From Actinomycetota bacterium (GTDB taxonomy: Bacteria > Actinomycetota > Thermoleophilia > Solirubrobacterales > Solirubrobacteraceae), in the NCBI GenBank assembly GCA_009699615.1, contig WLNV01000051.1:1-9359 (forward strand): 9,359 nucleotides of DNA, given 5' to 3'. The notes beneath the pieces are model-generated. The model ran no database searches. It was not told the DNA's origin and saw only the letters and a program-made list of their open reading frames with translations. Made by a program: the position numbers and the translations under genes. This document shows, piece by piece, positions 1-6,216 of this stretch (position 1 is the stretch's first letter; each line of letters starts with the position of its first letter).

Positions 1-1227
1 ACTGCGCCCTTCGCAATTCAAACGAAGGTCATCGGCGACGTTCTCGCCGGTAAGGACGTGCTTGCCAAGTCGCCAACCGGCTCCGGCAAGACGCTCGCCT
101 TCATGGTGCCGCTGATCGACTTGATCTCGGCCGAAGACGCTCGCCCATCGGCGCTGATTCTCGCGCCAACGCGCGAGCTCGCGACACAGATTGTTGACGA
201 GAGCTACCCGATCGCCCACGCCCGAGCACTGAAGGTGACAGCCGTCTACGGCGGCGTTGGCCTTGAGAAGCAGGCTCGCACGGCAGCCAAGTCGCACATT
301 GTCGTCGCAACGCCAGGTCGGCTTGAGGATCTCCTCCGCCGCCGAGCATTCAGCCTCGAGAACATCAAGGTGCTCGTTCTCGACGAGGCCGACAGGATGC
401 TCGACATGGGCTTCCGCCCTGCAGTTGACCGCGTTGTTGAGCTCTGCCCGAAGAACCGCCAGACGCTCTTCTTCTCCGCCACGCTTGACGGAGAGGCCGG
501 CAAGATCGCGATGGAATACACGACCGACGCCGCCCGCCACGAGCACATCCCGCCGCCGCAGAAGGCGCCGGACATCGAGCATCGCTTCGTCAAGGTGACG
601 AACGACACTCGCGTCGCCAGCCTCGTCAGTGAACTTGGCAGCGGCCATGACCTCAACCTTGTCTTCGTCCGCACCAAGCGCGGCGCCGACCGCCTCGTCA
701 AGCGGCTCGCCGGCGAGAACGTCCAAGCCGCAGCGATGCACGGCAACAAGAGCCAGCGTCAGCGCGAACGCGCACTGGCCGATTTCGAGAAGGGCAAGGT
801 AACGACGCTGGTCGCAACCGACGTCGCCGCACGCGGCATCCACGTTGACGGCATCTCGAAGGTAATCAACTTCGATCCCCCCGGCCAGACCGAGGATTAC
901 GTTCACCGCACCGGCCGCACCGGCCGCGCAGGCGAGCGTGGAGTCGCCGTCACCTTCGTTTCGCAGGACCAGCTCGGCGATATGAAGAAGATGACGCGCC
1001 AGCTAAAACTCAGCGATGAGCTGCAGGCGGCCGTTGGCGACAGCCCCCACCAGAGCCACCGCAGCGGCAATCAGAACGGCGGCGGAAAGCCAGACGGCGG
1101 CGGCAATCCCAACCGCGGACGGCCGTCGAACAAGAAGCGCAGCGGCAGCGGCTCAGGCAATGGCTCAGGCAGCAGCAACGGTCGCAGCAGCAGCCCGCGC
1201 AACGTTGCCAGCGCCGGCTCGCGCTAG
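1..1227 (+). CDS. DEAD-box ATP-dependent RNA helicase, 5'-truncated by the window edge
   Basis: ATP-dependent RNA helicase that unwinds short RNA duplexes, probably in ribosome assembly or mRNA turnover in the cytoplasm. The frame is open from base 1, so the true start lies upstream; GTG at 58 is internal because the Q-motif region (TAPFAIQ, window residues 1-7) precedes it. Motifs in order, in window residues: I SPTGSGKT (24-31), Ia PTRELA (56-61), TPGR (104-107), II DEAD (128-131), III SAT (159-161), V TDVAARG (273-279), VI HRTGRTGR (302-309). Both RecA-like lobes are therefore complete, and only a short N-terminus is likely missing. From about residue 347 the protein becomes a low-complexity Gly/Ser/Asn/Arg/Lys tail ending at TAG, typical of RhlE-like helicases that use a basic tail for RNA contact. 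Family assignment is firm; the exact paralogue is not. Confidence 0.96.
   Translation, partial: TAPFAIQTKVIGDVLAGKDVLAKSPTGSGKTLAFMVPLIDLISAEDARPSALILAPTRELATQIVDESYPIAHARALKVTAVYGGVGLEKQARTAAKSHIVVATPGRLEDLLRRRAFSLENIKVLVLDEADRMLDMGFRPAVDRVVELCPKNRQTLFFSATLDGEAGKIAMEYTTDAARHEHIPPPQKAPDIEHRFVKVTNDTRVASLVSELGSGHDLNLVFVRTKRGADRLVKRLAGENVQAAAMHGNKSQRQRERALADFEKGKVTTLVATDVAARGIHVDGISKVINFDPPGQTEDYVHRTGRTGRAGERGVAVTFVSQDQLGDMKKMTRQLKLSDELQAAVGDSPHQSHRSGNQNGGGKPDGGGNPNRGRPSNKKRSGSGSGNGSGSSNGRSSSPRNVASAGSR
1066..1197 (+). repeat. Low-complexity coding repeat (Gly/Ser/Asn-rich helicase tail)
   Basis: The helicase tail is built from short degenerate repeats. GGGKP is followed by GGGNP, and further on a 10-base unit GGCTCAGGCA occurs at 1150-1159 and again at 1162-1171, a 12-base in-frame period encoding GSGN then GSGS. 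Arg and Lys are interspersed (RGRP, KKR, GR). It is coding, in frame and free of stops, so it is a disordered basic tail and not an independent repeat element. Confidence 0.7.
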
Positions 1228-1285
1228 CGGGCCCGTCAACAGGCAACTCCGAACCTGCTAAGCAGCCCGCTCTAATGACCGGCCG

Positions 1286-2341
1286 ATGACCGAACAAGCT
1301 GCAAGACCGCCCTTGGCATGGGGCTTGACCGCGATCGCGGTCATCTCGATGGCCGCGGGCGGCGGCGGCGCGCTCGCAGCCGGCTACGGAAGCGATTCGC
1401 TGGCCGCCGCCTTCGCGACCTTATTCGTCGTCGCCGCCGCGCTACTCAGCGTGCGCGAGCGGCTCTGGTACGCAGGCCTGATCAGTGCCGGCGCGACATT
1501 CCTGATGTTGCTGCTGGCCTACGTGACCGCCGGCGCCCCGGTTGCCGCCGGGATTGCAATGGCGCTGGTGGCCTTCTTCGGTGCGATCCTGGCTGCGGGC
1601 AACTCGGCTCTCGGCGTCGCCGGTTCGATGCTTTCGCTGGCCTACTTTCTGCCGGCTGCAACAAGCACCACGCGAGGGCTCGACCTCGCCCGAGCCGTCG
1701 AGCTTGGACTGATCGGCGTCGGCGCAGGGCTCGTTGTGGTTGGCGTACTGGTCGCCGTTCGCGCGGCGCGGGGAAGGTCGCCCAACAAGGCGGAGAAAGA
1801 GGCGGCTTACGCCGCGGCCAATCCGGCGCCGCTTGCGGCAATCGCCTCCTCCCTGCGGCAACGCGACGACATCTTCCGCTACGCGCTGCGGCGCTCGGTG
1901 GCACTCGGCGTAGCGATGGGAATCTTCCAGATCAACAGCAACCACAACGTCTTCTGGATCATGCTGACGATGTTCGTTGTGCTGGGGCCAGATCGCGCGT
2001 CTAGCTGGCAGAAGGCGCTTCAGCGCAGCGGCGGCGTGATCATCGGCGCGCTGGTGATCAGCGGCCTATCTCAGCTCTTTCCGGTAGAAGTGATGGTTGG
2101 ACTGGCGGTGATCGCGCTGCTCGGAGGCCTGCTCTACTTCCAGCGCAACTACATGATCTACGCAGCCGGCATCACGTTCATGGTCCTCACAATCTTCGGC
2201 GCGAAAGACGCCAACTTCACCGGCTGGGCCGAGCGCCGCGTCGTCGACACGCTGATCGGCGCCACGATCGCCCTACTGGTCGGCTATCTCGTGCTGCCGG
2301 ACCGTAAGGGCCGGGACGATGCTTCAGCTGCCGGGCCCTGA
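1286..2341 (+). CDS. FUSC-family integral membrane protein (fusaric acid resistance-like)
   Basis: Predicted inner-membrane protein of 351 residues, related to the FUSC/aromatic acid exporter group. Residues 12-158 hold about six hydrophobic segments. A charged linker (about 159-197) follows, then a second membrane block (about 198-337). The second block looks like the FUSC_2 domain: RRSVALGVAMG (202-212), the NHNVFWIMLTMFVVLGPD stretch (219-236), a conserved SWQKALQR (240-247) and a closing DTLIGATIALLVGYLVLP (321-338). At 351 residues it is about half the size of the long FUSC proteins, with one predicted N-terminal block and one FUSC_2 block. The substrate cannot be read from sequence. ATG 1286 is chosen because the membrane block begins right after it; no Shine-Dalgarno is visible. 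A TCTAAT box at 1271-1276 could be a -10 giving a leader of only a few bases. The 3' end overlaps the convergent gene by 18 bp. Confidence 0.8.
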   Translation: MTEQAARPPLAWGLTAIAVISMAAGGGGALAAGYGSDSLAAAFATLFVVAAALLSVRERLWYAGLISAGATFLMLLLAYVTAGAPVAAGIAMALVAFFGAILAAGNSALGVAGSMLSLAYFLPAATSTTRGLDLARAVELGLIGVGAGLVVVGVLVAVRAARGRSPNKAEKEAAYAAANPAPLAAIASSLRQRDDIFRYALRRSVALGVAMGIFQINSNHNVFWIMLTMFVVLGPDRASSWQKALQRSGGVIIGALVISGLSQLFPVEVMVGLAVIALLGGLLYFQRNYMIYAAGITFMVLTIFGAKDANFTGWAERRVVDTLIGATIALLVGYLVLPDRKGRDDASAAGP

Positions 2342-3082
2342 GGTCTGGTAGAGCCCCCATGGCGGGTTGGCGTTGACGACTCGCCCGGGCTTGCAGGTTG
2401 CCGTGAACGAGGCGAACTTGTTGCCTGGCTTAGAGGCCGTGATCTTGTAGGTGCCGGCCGGCACGGACTTCCAGAGCACGCCGCCGTCCTTCGATGACAG
2501 CAGCTGAGCGGGATCGGGAATGACGTTGTCGTTGAAGTAGACAGCGCCGGGCAGCTTCGGGCTGATTGTCGCGGTTGCTCCAGCAATGCCATGCGCTCCG
2601 TAACCGATGAAACCTTCGAAGTTCAGGTTGCGAACGTTCTTCGTTGAGAAGGTCGAGACGATCACGCACTGCTTCGGCTGACCGGCAGCGCTGATCGGCA
2701 CGCCAAGCAGGAAGCCGAGTGCCTGAGCGATGTTGACGGTTGGTGTTTGGAAGTTGACGTTCGCCAAATCCTTACCGGCCGTCGTAAAGGTTTGAAGGTG
2801 AACTTGGCTGTAACCCTTGAACGTGATGTACGGCGTGATCTTGGCCTTCGCCGGGACGACGAGGTCGTAGGAACCGTTCGCTCGCGGCGTCGTCTTCAGC
2901 TTTGGAAACTCAACCACGCGGATCGATGCCCCAGCGAGGCGCACCTTGACGTTGTTGAACTCGTAGGCCGTTCCACGGATGTGGACGCTCTTGGCGGCCG
3001 ACGCCGTTGCCGGCAGCAGCGCGGCGCCGAAGAACGACAGGGCTAGAAGTGGCGTGAGCGTTCGCTTGGCTGAAAAGGTCAT
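2324..3082 (-). CDS. Secreted protein with two carboxypeptidase-regulatory-like beta-sandwich regions
   Basis: A 252-residue exported protein of unknown role. The N-terminus MTFSAKRTLT, a hydrophobic core (11-27) and an ASA-A cleavage site near residue 29/30 form a classic Sec signal peptide with no lipobox Cys. The mature part contains two stretches that look like transthyretin/carboxypeptidase-regulatory folds. Region 1 is about 33-115 (AGASIRVVEFP, then NGSYDLVVPAKAKITPYITF). Region 2 is about 157-232 (GIAGATATISPK, then VPAGTYKITASKPG). Two Cys (139 and 230) could form a disulfide outside the cell. Its ATG overlaps the stop of the upstream phosphatase gene as ATGA, so translation is probably coupled. 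I do not recognise a specific family; the domain guess rests on pattern (GA-x-I/V, NGSY/AGTY turns), not a search. A cell-wall or surface-associated role is inference. Confidence 0.75.
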   Translation of the reverse strand: MTFSAKRTLTPLLALSFFGAALLPATASAAKSVHIRGTAYEFNNVKVRLAGASIRVVEFPKLKTTPRANGSYDLVVPAKAKITPYITFKGYSQVHLQTFTTAGKDLANVNFQTPTVNIAQALGFLLGVPISAAGQPKQCVIVSTFSTKNVRNLNFEGFIGYGAHGIAGATATISPKLPGAVYFNDNVIPDPAQLLSSKDGGVLWKSVPAGTYKITASKPGNKFASFTATCKPGRVVNANPPWGLYQTSGPGS

Positions 3083-3858
3083 TGCCCAACCATAATCAGA
3101 TCATCGTCGCGTGAAGCCAGCCGCGGCCGTTCGACGACGAACATCACCGCCCAATAGACGGCGAAGCCGACGAAGAGCCCGGTGTAAACGTCAATCAGAT
3201 AGTGCTGGCGCAGCATCACCGTTGCCGGGTAGATCAGCAGCAGCCAGCCGCTCATGATCCACGCCGTCCTCGGCATCGCCTTACGCAGCCGCATGAGCGA
3301 ACAGATCGCGATTGTCGTCCAAGTGCAGTGGCCGGAAGGGAAACCGTTGAACGGCTGGTCGTTACCCCAGACCTGCTTGACGAGATATCCACTTACGCCG
3401 CCTCCGGCATCAACGTCGCGGATCACGTTGGTCTGGAACAGCAGGTAGGCAACGTCGAGTACCAGCTGGCTGACGATCAGCGCGATCACGACGGTAAGGA
3501 AGCGCTTGAAGCTGATGCGCAGGTTCAGCAGCGGCACGACGATCGGAGCCAGCAGCAGGAACGAGAGGTAGGGAATCGAGAGCAGCGGTACGAAAGGAAC
3601 GTGGCTGTCGAGCCAGCTCTTCAGCACGAACGACTGGTACGCCCCAGGACCACTCGAGGGCTGTGCCAGCGACTGCGTTGCAGGGTTCCAGGCGAAGTAA
3701 TCCGGCCAGCGGCTCGGCGGCGGCGGCTCGTTGAGCGACACGTAGGAATAGAAGACGAGGCCAACACCGATCATCAGCGCGATCGCGACGACCACCTGGC
3801 TTCCACTTAGGCGCCAGTGTTTGCGGAGGTCGGGCGAGGTTACGTTCATACGACTCAT
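3079..3858 (-). CDS. PAP2-superfamily membrane phosphatase (PAP2_3-like)
   Basis: Predicted membrane-bound phosphatase or phosphotransferase of the type-2 phosphatidic acid phosphatase superfamily, about 259 residues from this start. The acid-phosphatase signature is present: FPSGHCT (PSGH at 174-177), then RQHYLID (Arg217, His219, Asp223) just after a membrane helix, matching the catalytic triad layout with His177 as proton donor and His219 as nucleophile. About six hydrophobic segments surround it. The RQHYLIDVYTG form, with H-Y-x-x-D, is closest to the Aur1/inositol-phosphorylceramide-synthase-like branch (PAP2_3). Likely substrates are lipid phosphates or undecaprenyl-type carriers, but the sequence does not settle this. 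Start is uncertain: ATG 3858 and ATG 3849 lie before the first helix, while GTG 3927 would add a basic, Arg-rich 23 residues and overlap the upstream gene. No clear Shine-Dalgarno supports any of them. The stop overlaps the next gene's ATG. Confidence 0.85.
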   Translation of the reverse strand: MSRMNVTSPDLRKHWRLSGSQVVVAIALMIGVGLVFYSYVSLNEPPPPSRWPDYFAWNPATQSLAQPSSGPGAYQSFVLKSWLDSHVPFVPLLSIPYLSFLLLAPIVVPLLNLRISFKRFLTVVIALIVSQLVLDVAYLLFQTNVIRDVDAGGGVSGYLVKQVWGNDQPFNGFPSGHCTWTTIAICSLMRLRKAMPRTAWIMSGWLLLIYPATVMLRQHYLIDVYTGLFVGFAVYWAVMFVVERPRLASRDDDLIMVGQ

Positions 3859-3910
3859 TCGACCAGATCGACCGCTGCGGCGCCAGTCTGCGCCGGTTGG
3901 GTCGCGTCGC

Positions 3911-4921
3911 TCAGCCCTTGCCTGCACTGACAGTGACAGCGACCACGAGCGAAACCGCGACCAGCGCGCCGATCGCCATCAGCGCTGGGCTGCCGCTGTC
4001 CTTCATCAGGTGAATCACACCGGCAACAATTCCCAGAGGGATCGCCAGCGAGAGTCCGAGGAAGATGGTTCGCACGACCGCGCGCCGGTCGTGACCTTTG
4101 TCTTCCTGTCGGGCAGCACGCGCGATCGCATCCTCTGCCGAGTCCGCATCGCCACCGTAGAACGCGAGCGCACGGTTGCCAAGCTGGCGCGAATGACTCT
4201 CGCAGCCCCAAGCCATCATGATCATGAAGGTCACCGGGAAGACCCAGGTTGAGACCCAAATAACCAGCCCGACGATGATTCCGAGTGTCGCTTTGAGCCG
4301 CGCGCGGGCACCGCGCTCACGTTCTCCGCCGGGAGCCGAAAGAAAACCGCCGAAGATCAAGAGCGAATAGCCCGCGCTAACCCAGACCTTGAGTGGTCGG
4401 CGCGATTCAGGCTTGCCGGGCATCGGGATCCCGCGCACCCTCGTCAATTCGGCGAGCGCCAGCTCAACGGTTGGATGAACACCGCGCAGCACGAGCGTCT
4501 CGGCCGAGGTGGTCATCTCGCTCGGATCGCGGCCGTATAGAGCCGCGGTTCGCAGCACCATCCTTCCCTCCTGCCACAGGTACGCCATGTAGGCCGGTAC
4601 GAATGCGATCAGGAACGGCGTACCGGAGATCGCGCCATCGACGCGAGCGATGTGGGCACTCTTCGTGCGCAGCTGCTCAGCATGCTGCGCTTTAGGCACC
4701 TCCGGCTGCCCTGCGCGAATCGACTCGGCCCACTGTTTTGACGGCTCGGCGAGGTTCCCTGCGCCATAGAGCGTCAGCCGCTCGGCCACGTGGACCGGGT
4801 CGCGGTAGGCGATCGTCGCCAGCAGTTTGCCTCGTGACATCGCGCCCCTGATGCGTCCGCGACTGGAATCCGAATCTTCCGACTCGGGCGCGAGTTGCAG
4901 GGACTCGTCAGCAGGAACCAC
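3911..4921 (-). CDS. Unknown multi-pass membrane protein, 336 residues
   Basis: I do not recognise the family. The protein has an acidic, Ser/Asp/Glu-rich N-terminus (about 1-27), a soluble stretch with YRDPVHVAERLTLYGAG (39-55), a first hydrophobic helix (about 98-116), a cytoplasmic-looking segment containing ALYGRDP (127-133) and VLRGVHPTVELALAEL (144-159), then hydrophobic helices at about 178-194, 210-238, 284-304 and 311-332. A Lys/Arg/Asp-rich segment (about 240-283) separates the third and fourth helices. The alternation of soluble helical parts and membrane spans suggests a membrane-associated scaffold or transport accessory, which is inference only. GTG 4921 is used because a TANNNT box sits 6 nt upstream of it; ATG 4840 (MSRGKLLAT), with CAGGGG 4 nt before it, is a serious alternative that removes the acidic leader. 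It heads the probable operon with the phosphatase and the secreted protein. Confidence 0.8.
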   Translation of the reverse strand: MVPADESLQLAPESEDSDSSRGRIRGAMSRGKLLATIAYRDPVHVAERLTLYGAGNLAEPSKQWAESIRAGQPEVPKAQHAEQLRTKSAHIARVDGAISGTPFLIAFVPAYMAYLWQEGRMVLRTAALYGRDPSEMTTSAETLVLRGVHPTVELALAELTRVRGIPMPGKPESRRPLKVWVSAGYSLLIFGGFLSAPGGERERGARARLKATLGIIVGLVIWVSTWVFPVTFMIMMAWGCESHSRQLGNRALAFYGGDADSAEDAIARAARQEDKGHDRRAVVRTIFLGLSLAIPLGIVAGVIHLMKDSGSPALMAIGALVAVSLVVAVTVSAGKG

Positions 4922-4927
4922 CCCGCA

Positions 4928-4933
4928 AACCTA
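4928..4933 (-). promoter_or_regulatory. Candidate -10 box (TAGGTT) for a leaderless transcript of the 336-residue membrane protein
   Basis: On the minus strand TAGGTT is followed by six bases (TGCGGG) and then the GTG start at 4921. That spacing places the predicted transcription start at or next to the start codon, the arrangement of leaderless actinobacterial genes. No convincing -35 is visible. The box lies just downstream of the tRNA terminator, where a new promoter would be expected. Confidence 0.4.
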
Positions 4934-4960
4934 CCGACACGGGCGGCTCAGATACAGCCC

Positions 4961-4998
4961 AGAAAGCAAAGAAGCCTCCCGCGGCAACGGAAGGCTTC
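4961..4998 (-). terminator. Rho-independent terminator of the tRNA-Pro unit
   Basis: Read on the minus strand, a stem GAAGCCTTCC pairs with GGGAGGCTTC (4998-4989 with 4980-4971; seven continuous pairs, one mismatch, two more pairs) around an 8-base loop. It is followed directly by TTTGCTTTCT. It begins 6 bases after the mature tRNA end, so it should terminate the tRNA transcript before the next minus-strand gene. Confidence 0.8.
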
Positions 4999-5004
4999 CA
5001 CTAA

Positions 5005-5078
<74 letters not shown>

Positions 5079-5089
5079 AAGTGGACTTC

Positions 5090-5098
5090 AGTATGGCA
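5090..5098 (-). promoter_or_regulatory. Candidate extended -10 promoter of tRNA-Pro (TGCCATACT)
   Basis: On the minus strand TGC-CATACT carries the TGN extension and a -10 matching TATAAT at 4 of 6 positions. It ends 11 nt before the mature tRNA 5' end, giving a leader of about 5 nt, normal for RNase P processing. A -35 is poor, which the extended -10 could offset. Confidence 0.45.
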
Positions 5099-5114
5099 GG
5101 ACTCAGGCGCGCGA

Positions 5115-5354
5115 CTACGCGTCGCTGGCCAGCGCCGTGTAGAAGCGAACCGAGAGGCCGGTGATCAGAGTCTGCAGCGCTACCGACTCTTCGACCTTCT
5201 CCTTCTTCGCCCAGCGGGCAAGCCCGTCGCGCTCGATCTCCACGCTCTGTTTCAGGACGTCGTCAACGAGATCGGGGTGCGAATCGCAGAAGTAAGCGCC
5301 GATCGAGTAGAGCTGAGAATCGCTCATCGATCCGATTAGTTCTTCCTTGGCCAC
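5115..5354 (-). CDS. Small helical protein of unknown function
   Basis: An unrecognised short protein, 79 residues from GTG 5354 (MAKEELIGSMSDSQLY...) or 70 from ATG 5327 (MSDSQLYSIGAYF). The composition is soluble and mostly helix-forming. An acidic segment (SHPDLVDDVLKQSVEIERD) is followed by a Lys/Glu-rich one (ARWAKKEKVEE) and a C-terminal amphipathic stretch (ALQTLITGLSVRFYTALA). There is no signal peptide, membrane helix or Cys-based metal site (one Cys only). It sits directly upstream of tRNA-Pro on the same strand and diverges from the Nif3 gene, with which it appears to share a promoter region. GTG 5354 is preferred because TAGAGT ends 7 nt before it; no strong Shine-Dalgarno supports ATG 5327. 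A natural amino-acid composition and a fit between flanking signals argue that it is real, but no family supports it. Confidence 0.55.
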   Translation of the reverse strand: MAKEELIGSMSDSQLYSIGAYFCDSHPDLVDDVLKQSVEIERDGLARWAKKEKVEESVALQTLITGLSVRFYTALASDA

Positions 5355-5361
5355 AGCTCGC

Positions 5362-5371
5362 ACTCTACTCT
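5362..5371. promoter_or_regulatory. Candidate symmetric divergent promoter (overlapping -10 boxes)
   Basis: The ten bases ACTCTACTCT contain TACTCT on the plus strand (5366-5371), 6 nt before the Nif3 ATG at 5378. They also contain TAGAGT on the minus strand (5367 down to 5362), 7 nt before GTG 5354. Both match TANNNT and share the same TA step at 5366-5367. Each spacing fits a leaderless start. No good -35 is seen on either side. Confidence 0.45.
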
Positions 5372-5377
5372 GCCGGG

Positions 5378-6142
5378 ATGGCCAATTTGGAAGAGATCGT
5401 GAACTTTTGCGACGAACTGCTGGATGCCCAGTCGTTTGAGGACTACTGCCCGAACGGGCTGCAGGTGCCGGGCCGCAGCGACGTGACCGCGATCGTCAGC
5501 GGCGTATCGGCAAGCCTTGAGCTGTTCGAGCGCTCCGCCGAGCTGAACGCCGACCTGATCCTCGCCCACCACGGCCTAATCTGGGGACGAACACCGACTG
5601 TGATCGACCGCGCCGCCAAGCGTCGACTTGAACTGCTGTTCGGTAGCGACTGTTCGCTGCTCGCTTACCACCTGCCGCTCGACGGCCACGCCGAGATCGG
5701 CAACAACGCACTGATTGCGGCTGCGATTGGCTGCGAGCGCCAGCAATCGTTTGGCTGGCTCGGCGCCCAGACGATCGGCGTCGCTGGGTTCTTCCCCGGC
5801 GACGGAATCAGTATTGGCGAGCTGACTACGCGGGCCGCGGCCGCCTGCGGCGAGCGTGAGCCACTCGTCTTTGATGGCGGCCCCGAGCTGATCAAGAGCG
5901 TCGCAGTCGTCTCAGGCGCCGGGTCGTCATACCTCGATGATGCGATCAAGGCGGGCTTCGACGCTTTCATCACCGGCGAACCTGCCGAGCGCGTGATGAA
6001 CGAATCACGCGAGGGCAGGATCCACTTCATCGCCGCGGGCCATTACGCGACCGAAACGCTCGGCGTGCAACACCTCGGCGAGATGATCGCGGAGCGCTTC
6101 GACGTCAGCCACCAGTTCGTCGACGTACCGAATCCAATCTGA
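5378..6142 (+). CDS. Nif3-like dinuclear metal-centre protein (YbgI/GCH1 type-2 homologue)
   Basis: A cytoplasmic protein of the Nif3 family (254 residues; E. coli YbgI is about 247), which forms toroidal hexamers with a two-metal site. Its in vivo reaction is still unsettled; hydrolase and GTP-cyclohydrolase-like activities have been proposed. Features: DYCPNGLQVPG near the N-terminus (22-32), LILAHHGLIWG with His64-His65 (60-70), YHLPLDGHAEIGNN with Asp102 (97-110), and GHYATETLG with His222 and Glu226 (221-229). These five residues correspond to the metal ligands known in YbgI, so the site looks intact. The middle (about 125-200) is the smaller, more variable lobe. The ATG at 5378 has no spaced Shine-Dalgarno and is preceded by a TANNNT box at 6 nt, suggesting leaderless expression. 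fadD follows 74 bp later on the same strand but has its own promoter. Confidence 0.93.
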   Translation: MANLEEIVNFCDELLDAQSFEDYCPNGLQVPGRSDVTAIVSGVSASLELFERSAELNADLILAHHGLIWGRTPTVIDRAAKRRLELLFGSDCSLLAYHLPLDGHAEIGNNALIAAAIGCERQQSFGWLGAQTIGVAGFFPGDGISIGELTTRAAAACGEREPLVFDGGPELIKSVAVVSGAGSSYLDDAIKAGFDAFITGEPAERVMNESREGRIHFIAAGHYATETLGVQHLGEMIAERFDVSHQFVDVPNPI

Positions 6143-6152
6143 CGCGAAGACG

Positions 6153-6182
6153 CTGACACAAAGTCCGCAGCTTCCGTAGTAT
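6153..6182 (+). promoter_or_regulatory. Candidate housekeeping promoter of fadD
   Basis: CTGACA (6153-6158, 5 of 6 matches to TTGACA), an 18-bp spacer and TAGTAT (6177-6182, 4 of 6 matches to TATAAT, also TANNNT). The start of transcription should be near 6189, giving a leader of about 28 nt to ATG 6217. It is the best -35/-10 pair in the window. Confidence 0.6.
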
Positions 6183-6183
6183 C

Positions 6184-6201
6184 GGCGGAGCCGTTTCCGC
6201 C
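6184..6201 (+). promoter_or_regulatory. Inverted repeat at the fadD transcription start (operator or leader hairpin)
   Basis: GGCGGA (6184-6189) and TCCGCC (6196-6201) form a perfect 6-bp inverted repeat around the 6-base centre GCCGTT. It lies immediately after the predicted -10 and ends four bases before the Shine-Dalgarno. It could be a repressor site blocking initiation, or an RNA hairpin near the ribosome site. Function is inference. Confidence 0.35.
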
Positions 6202-6204
6202 AAC

Positions 6205-6212
6205 AGGGAGAG
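6205..6212 (+). promoter_or_regulatory. Strong ribosome binding site of fadD
   Basis: AGGGAGAG lies just before ATG 6217, with about 6 nt between GGGAG and the start codon. It fixes this start and is the only clear Shine-Dalgarno sequence in the window. Confidence 0.75.
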
Positions 6213-6216
6213 AACC

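Noticed and set aside
1226..1271. Inverted repeat AGCGGGC (1226-1232) / GCCCGCT (1265-1271) after the helicase stop
   Set aside because: The arms are 32 bases apart with only a weak inner CAGG/CCTG pairing and no T-tract, so it does not support a terminator call.
1318..2004. Plus-strand open frame of 228 codons inside the FUSC gene
   Set aside because: Same strand but shifted frame; the product is extremely Arg-rich, while the overlapping frame gives clean membrane helices.
3202..3810. Plus-strand open frame of 202 codons opposite the PAP2 gene
   Set aside because: It is antisense to a gene with an intact PSGH and HYLID signature, and its Arg/His/Gln/Asp-rich composition is typical of shadow frames.
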